64,000 nucleotides of DNA, from positions 124,001 to 188,000 of the forward strand of contig NZ_FNFO01000007.1 in NCBI RefSeq assembly GCF_900100765.1, in the 5' to 3' direction. Source of the stretch: Catalinimonas alkaloidigena (GTDB lineage: Bacteria > Bacteroidota > Bacteroidia > Cytophagales > Flexibacteraceae). Below are positions 61,137-64,000 of the stretch, one piece after another. Both the position numbers and the translations under genes were made by a program. Position 1 is the stretch's first letter, and the number at the start of each line of letters is the position of its first letter. The notes below the pieces were generated by a model. That model had not been told where the DNA came from, did no database searches, and saw only the letters and a program-made list of their open reading frames with translations.

Positions 61137-62216
61137 TTACTTCTTCACTAGATTGATGTTCATCGCGAAGTTGCAGTTCTCACAGTCGCGGAGCTGAGAG
61201 GTGGCAATGCCGACGACCTCTCCCTGCAGGTTCATAACCGGACTGCCGCTACTCCCCGGCGAAATGGCCGCGTCGATCTGCAACATGGCGTCCGAGTAGG
61301 TTTTCTTTCGAATGGCCGACACCACGCCCCGCGTCACCGTGCTTTCCAGACCACGCGGGTTACCCAGTACAAAAATGTCGGTGCCCTTGCGAGGCGTTGC
61401 CTTGGCCAGGTCCAGGAACGGATAGGTCTTCGTGGCGACGCGGAACACCACGAAATCGAACTCCCTACTTTGCTTTAGAATCTCGGTGACCGGATAGCGC
61501 CGTCCGTCGTGTGCGCGGATGTACCAGTCGTTGCTGCCCTCGAACACGTGGTAGTTGCTCACCGCCAGCCCTTCCCCGATGAAAAACCCGGTACCCTGCC
61601 CGTCGACGCGTCCCTGCGCATTGCGTCGCAGCACCACAAAGACGCACTGTTCGGCGTACTCAACCAGATCGGCAAACGAATTGAGGCGGGGCTTCACTTC
61701 TTCGTCGGGGAGCGCCTCCGCAACCGACTCATCGGAGCGGCGCACGGGCGGGCGGGCTTCCAACGGGGCTTCGGGATCAGCCGCCTCCGACTCTTCCGGC
61801 AGGGCGTATTCCGGGACCAGCCCACCCGACTGGGCGTAGCGCCGGAAGGCATTCAGGCTGTCGGTCAGGTACAGTTCGTCGAGCGGCGTCAGGCCCCGGC
61901 GCAACAGTTCCCCGTTCAGCGCTTCGCCCCGCAGCGTCGTCGCGTAGCCCCACACCAACTCCGTTCCCTCATCGACTTCCGGATAGTTGCTCCGGTCGAA
62001 CCGGACCTGCACCTTCTGGTTCAGGACGTGTTCTTCCAGAAACGACTGACTCTCCGCGTTGCCTTCCACGCCGATTAAGCTCACCGCTACACCGTTTTTC
62101 AACACCAGCGTATCGCCGCCCCGCACCGCCGTCACCGTATGCGGAATGTCGGTGAAATCGGTGTGACAGGCCGCCAGCAGAACGGCCATTACGCTCAGAA
62201 ATGCCTTAGTTTTCAA
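61137..62216 (-). CDS. lipoprotein fusing an SNase-like domain to a trypsin-like serine protease
   Basis: 359 residues from a TTG at 62216, chosen because it precedes a lipoprotein signal (KTKAFLSVMAVLLAAC). Residues of about 25-115 resemble a staphylococcal-nuclease (thermonuclease) fold (AVRGGDTLVLKNGVAVSLIG, FDRSNYPEVDEGTELVWGYA), but the catalytic Arg/Glu set is not clearly present. An acidic, Pro-rich linker follows, then an S1-type protease domain with the full triad: His223 (VSNYHVFEG), Asp254 (FDFVVFRVA), Ser325 (SPGSSGSPVMN). It starts inside the stop of the MotB-like gene, so the two are translationally coupled. Confidence 0.82.
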   Translation of the reverse strand: MKTKAFLSVMAVLLAACHTDFTDIPHTVTAVRGGDTLVLKNGVAVSLIGVEGNAESQSFLEEHVLNQKVQVRFDRSNYPEVDEGTELVWGYATTLRGEALNGELLRRGLTPLDELYLTDSLNAFRRYAQSGGLVPEYALPEESEAADPEAPLEARPPVRRSDESVAEALPDEEVKPRLNSFADLVEYAEQCVFVVLRRNAQGRVDGQGTGFFIGEGLAVSNYHVFEGSNDWYIRAHDGRRYPVTEILKQSREFDFVVFRVATKTYPFLDLAKATPRKGTDIFVLGNPRGLESTVTRGVVSAIRKKTYSDAMLQIDAAISPGSSGSPVMNLQGEVVGIATSQLRDCENCNFAMNINLVKK

Positions 62217-62847
62217 GCTCCCCAATTTTCGGAATAATCTGAATCAAGAACCGTTTGTTTTGCCCCTCCTGCGCGCCCGTGTACCGCCCCGTCCCGAACA
62301 CGCCACTCCCGGCAATGATCACCTCCAGGTTGCCCTCTTCGAACGTGATGCCCTGTTGCCGCCAGAGGTTGCGCAGCGCCAGCGCCCGTTGGTAGCTGAG
62401 GTCGTAGGTTCGTTGGATGAAGTCAGGATCGCGGTTCAGGGCGGCATCGTCGCGGTCGCGGGCGGCCATCCCTTCGATGATGATCAAATAATTAACGTTC
62501 TCGTCGTTCCGAATATTTTTGATGAGGTTCTTCAGCCGCAGTCCTGCCTGCCGTAGCGGCTCGTGGTAGCGCGCATCGATGGTCGACTCCCACGAGGCAA
62601 ACTGCACCGGTACTTTCAGTTCATGGCGCTTATTGTCTTCGTCGTACACGAAATATTCTCCTTCCAGTCCCTGCAACGACCGCTCGATTTCCTGCAACTT
62701 CTGGTACTGCTGTGCCATCACTAACAGCTCGCCTTCCCGGTCCTTAAACAGCTTGAAGCTGAGCACAAACAGCGAGAGCATCACCACAAACAGCGCCGTC
62801 ATCAGATCGACATAGCTGGGCCAGAAAAAGTCTTTACTCGGTTGCAT
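62206..62847 (-). CDS. orphan MotB/OmpA-like membrane protein
   Basis: 213 residues. N-terminal helix FFWPSYVDLMTALFVVMLSL carries Asp14 at the position of the proton-binding Asp of MotB. A coiled-coil linker (VMAQQYQKLQEIERSLQGLE) and a C-terminal OmpA-like peptidoglycan-binding domain follow (YLIIIEGMAARDRDDAALNR, DLSYQRALALRNLWRQQGIT, then NKRFLIQIIPKIGELEN). A MotA/ExbB/ZorA-type channel partner is absent next to it, which is unusual for this family. Its stop lies inside the start of the protease gene. Proton use cannot be assumed without a partner. Confidence 0.85.
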   Translation of the reverse strand: MQPSKDFFWPSYVDLMTALFVVMLSLFVLSFKLFKDREGELLVMAQQYQKLQEIERSLQGLEGEYFVYDEDNKRHELKVPVQFASWESTIDARYHEPLRQAGLRLKNLIKNIRNDENVNYLIIIEGMAARDRDDAALNRDPDFIQRTYDLSYQRALALRNLWRQQGITFEEGNLEVIIAGSGVFGTGRYTGAQEGQNKRFLIQIIPKIGELEN

Positions 62848-63009
62848 CAGAGGTGAAATTACTGCTTTGCTTTTTCAAAAGCGTAAAAATGGGATGAAAG
62901 GGGGAGGGAAGTAAGGAAGGTAGCGGTCGGATCGCTTGAAAGAGGGGTGTTAAGGTGATCCGCCCGCTGGCGTAGGCAGCGTATCGGCCCTAACTCCCAC
63001 CCCAGCCGT

Positions 63010-63044
63010 CCCACGGCGCGCAACCATCCGAATTCAGCCGTGGG
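63010..63044. repeat. REP-like hairpin beside the RAYT
   Basis: 8-bp perfect arms CCCACGGC / GCCGTGGG around a 19-base spacer, 25 bp downstream of the transposase gene end. GC-rich hairpins flanking RAYT genes are expected. Confidence 0.55.
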
Positions 63045-63068
63045 AGGTCATTTCACATTTTCTCGTTT

Positions 63069-63636
63069 CTAAAAGAGTTTATCAGTGATCTCCGGGTCGA
63101 GTTGCGTTCGCGCTTCCTGAGCGAGTTGGTGTGGGTCGGAGGGCAAATCGAGAAGTTGCCGGGCGAGGGTTTGATTGCAGAAGGTGCCTCGGCGGATGCC
63201 AAGGTAATCCGGTAAGGACGAGTAAGGCCCATCTTCGGGTTGTGACACGAGTTTGGCGCGGAGGGGGTTGTGGTGGATGTAATAGAAGCAGAGTTGCGGG
63301 TAGTGCTGATCCGATTGTTCCAGTGGTTTGGAATGGGTGTTTTGTGTGAAAAGAGAGCCTGTGCGGCCGTAACACCGATTGATCGCTGTCACGTACGAAC
63401 CTAAGATGATGCGCATACCCTGACTAAATTGCTCCGTGTCAGACTCCTGTGGAAAAAAGACCAAAAAATGAAAGTGATTCGGCATCAGGCAATACGCCAG
63501 AAATTCCGCATGAGGGCGTAGGTGCTTCCGCATTTTGCTCAGGAAGTAGCGATAAATTTTCTCCCTCAAAGAAAATCGGCTGGCGGTTGTTTCCCCGATT
63601 ATAGAGGTGAAACAGCTGTTCCGGAAAAAGCTTCAT
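63069..63636 (-). pseudogene. REP-associated tyrosine transposase (RAYT, Y1/HUH type), frameshifted
   Basis: IS200-like single-strand transposase relic. The start (MKLFPEQLFHLYNRGNNRQP, then IFFEGEN) is in one frame from 63636; the rest (IYRYFLSKMRKHLRPHAEFL, then AYCLMPNHFHFLV) is in another. The break lies near 63565, where one extra T in GAAAATTTATC would explain it. The HUH motif is NHFHF, and a tyrosine in SYVTAINRCYGRTGSLFTQ is the likely nucleophile. The rest is intact, ending ITDKLF. The frameshift may be real or a sequencing error. Confidence 0.82.
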
Positions 63637-63683
63637 GGCAGTTGAGAAATGGATGCGTTCTATCTTGAGAAAATCATGGTAGG

Positions 63684-63720
63684 CGTCCCCCGGCTAATGT
63701 GGGTTCGTGTGCGGGAGACG
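63684..63720. repeat. second REP-like hairpin beside the RAYT
   Basis: Arms CGTCCCCCG / CGGGAGACG with one mismatch, 48 bp upstream of the transposase start. Together with the hairpin at 63010 it brackets the gene. Confidence 0.5.
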
Positions 63721-63761
63721 TGGGACGACTGAGATAGTAGAATTAGTCATAAGATCGTGTC

Positions 63762-64000
63762 ATGCTTGAAGAAAAATATATCATCAACGGATTGAAACTC
63801 CCTGAAAAACTTGTGGTCATGCTTCGAAATGGCCATTGGAGGGCTCCTGATGATAAAACTGGCATCCAACAGGTACTTGACTTGCCGGAGCATCTAAAGG
63901 GGAGATTTGATGAATATGAGTCGTATGCTGCCGATTTTGAAGTATATGATTTTGAGTTGATGGAGCGCGAAGTAAATGGCATGAAAAAATGGCCGAAAGC
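63762..64000 (+). CDS. hypothetical protein, 5' part (runs off the right edge)
   Basis: 79 residues from the ATG at 63762 (MLEEKYIINGLKLPEKLVVM) with no stop before the window ends. The opening with LPEKLVVMLRNGHWRAPDD resembles the start of small SMI1/KNR4-like or similar cytosolic proteins. The part visible is too short to assign a family. AT-richer than the flanking host genes. Confidence 0.7.
   Translation, partial: MLEEKYIINGLKLPEKLVVMLRNGHWRAPDDKTGIQQVLDLPEHLKGRFDEYESYAADFEVYDFELMEREVNGMKKWPK

Noticed and set aside
62206-62847. Zorya-type defense system (ZorB)
   Set aside because: A MotB-like protein is present, but no ZorA channel, ZorC, ZorD or ZorE gene lies in the neighbourhood.

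Overview
The window is a chromosomal segment of a Bacteroidota bacterium, most likely of the order Cytophagales. The lineage call rests on several features. The tmRNA carries the tag GETNYALAA. A SusC/SusD pair sits beside a one-protein hybrid two-component regulator. Several secreted proteins end in type IX secretion sorting domains of type A or type B. IspG is the long three-domain form. Host genes are visibly GC-rich. I cannot name a genus.

Layout: 1-1420 holds the 5' part of dnaX and a DUF481 outer-membrane protein. 1421-1793 is ssrA (tmRNA). 1794-15225 is a genomic island bounded by a 24-bp direct repeat of the ssrA 3' end (23/24 identical). From left to right the island holds (i) a tyrosine recombinase broken by frameshifts and by tiny GC-rich palindromic inserts, three of which are copies of one 16-bp element in both orientations; (ii) an AT-rich array of six single, same-strand genes, each preceded by an imperfect-palindrome site that resembles an integron attC site (AAC...GTT ends, bulged hairpin arms), with no integron integrase; (iii) a decayed IPT/TIG surface-protein gene and two large secreted T9SS proteins, one of them compositionally mosaic.

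15839-31139 is a polysaccharide utilization locus: SusC, SusD, GH30, GH2, a hybrid two-component regulator and a retaining-type GH97. 31148-46792 holds cell-envelope and regulatory genes: lipoproteins, a triple-module PKD/beta-helix lipoprotein, an ECF sigma factor overlapping a small membrane protein, an SPFH protein with a ribbon-helix-helix partner, a sulfotransferase end-to-end with a SulP anion transporter, and a 1480-residue AsmA-like protein with six internal repeats.

46858-51920 is a compact pentose-phosphate operon on the minus strand, in transcription order rpiB, gnd, a PARG-like macrodomain gene, zwf and pgl. 52084-60601 holds a VOC protein, glutamate dehydrogenase, an adhesin-like lipoprotein, an Rpn-type nuclease with a 12-bp tandem repeat, ispG and xseAB. 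60692-64000 holds a MafI-like protein, a lipoprotein fusing nuclease-like and trypsin-like domains, an orphan MotB-like protein, a frameshifted RAYT transposase between hairpins, and the start of an unknown gene.

The most unusual parts are the attC-like cassette array and the 16-bp palindromic inserts inside the island integrase.
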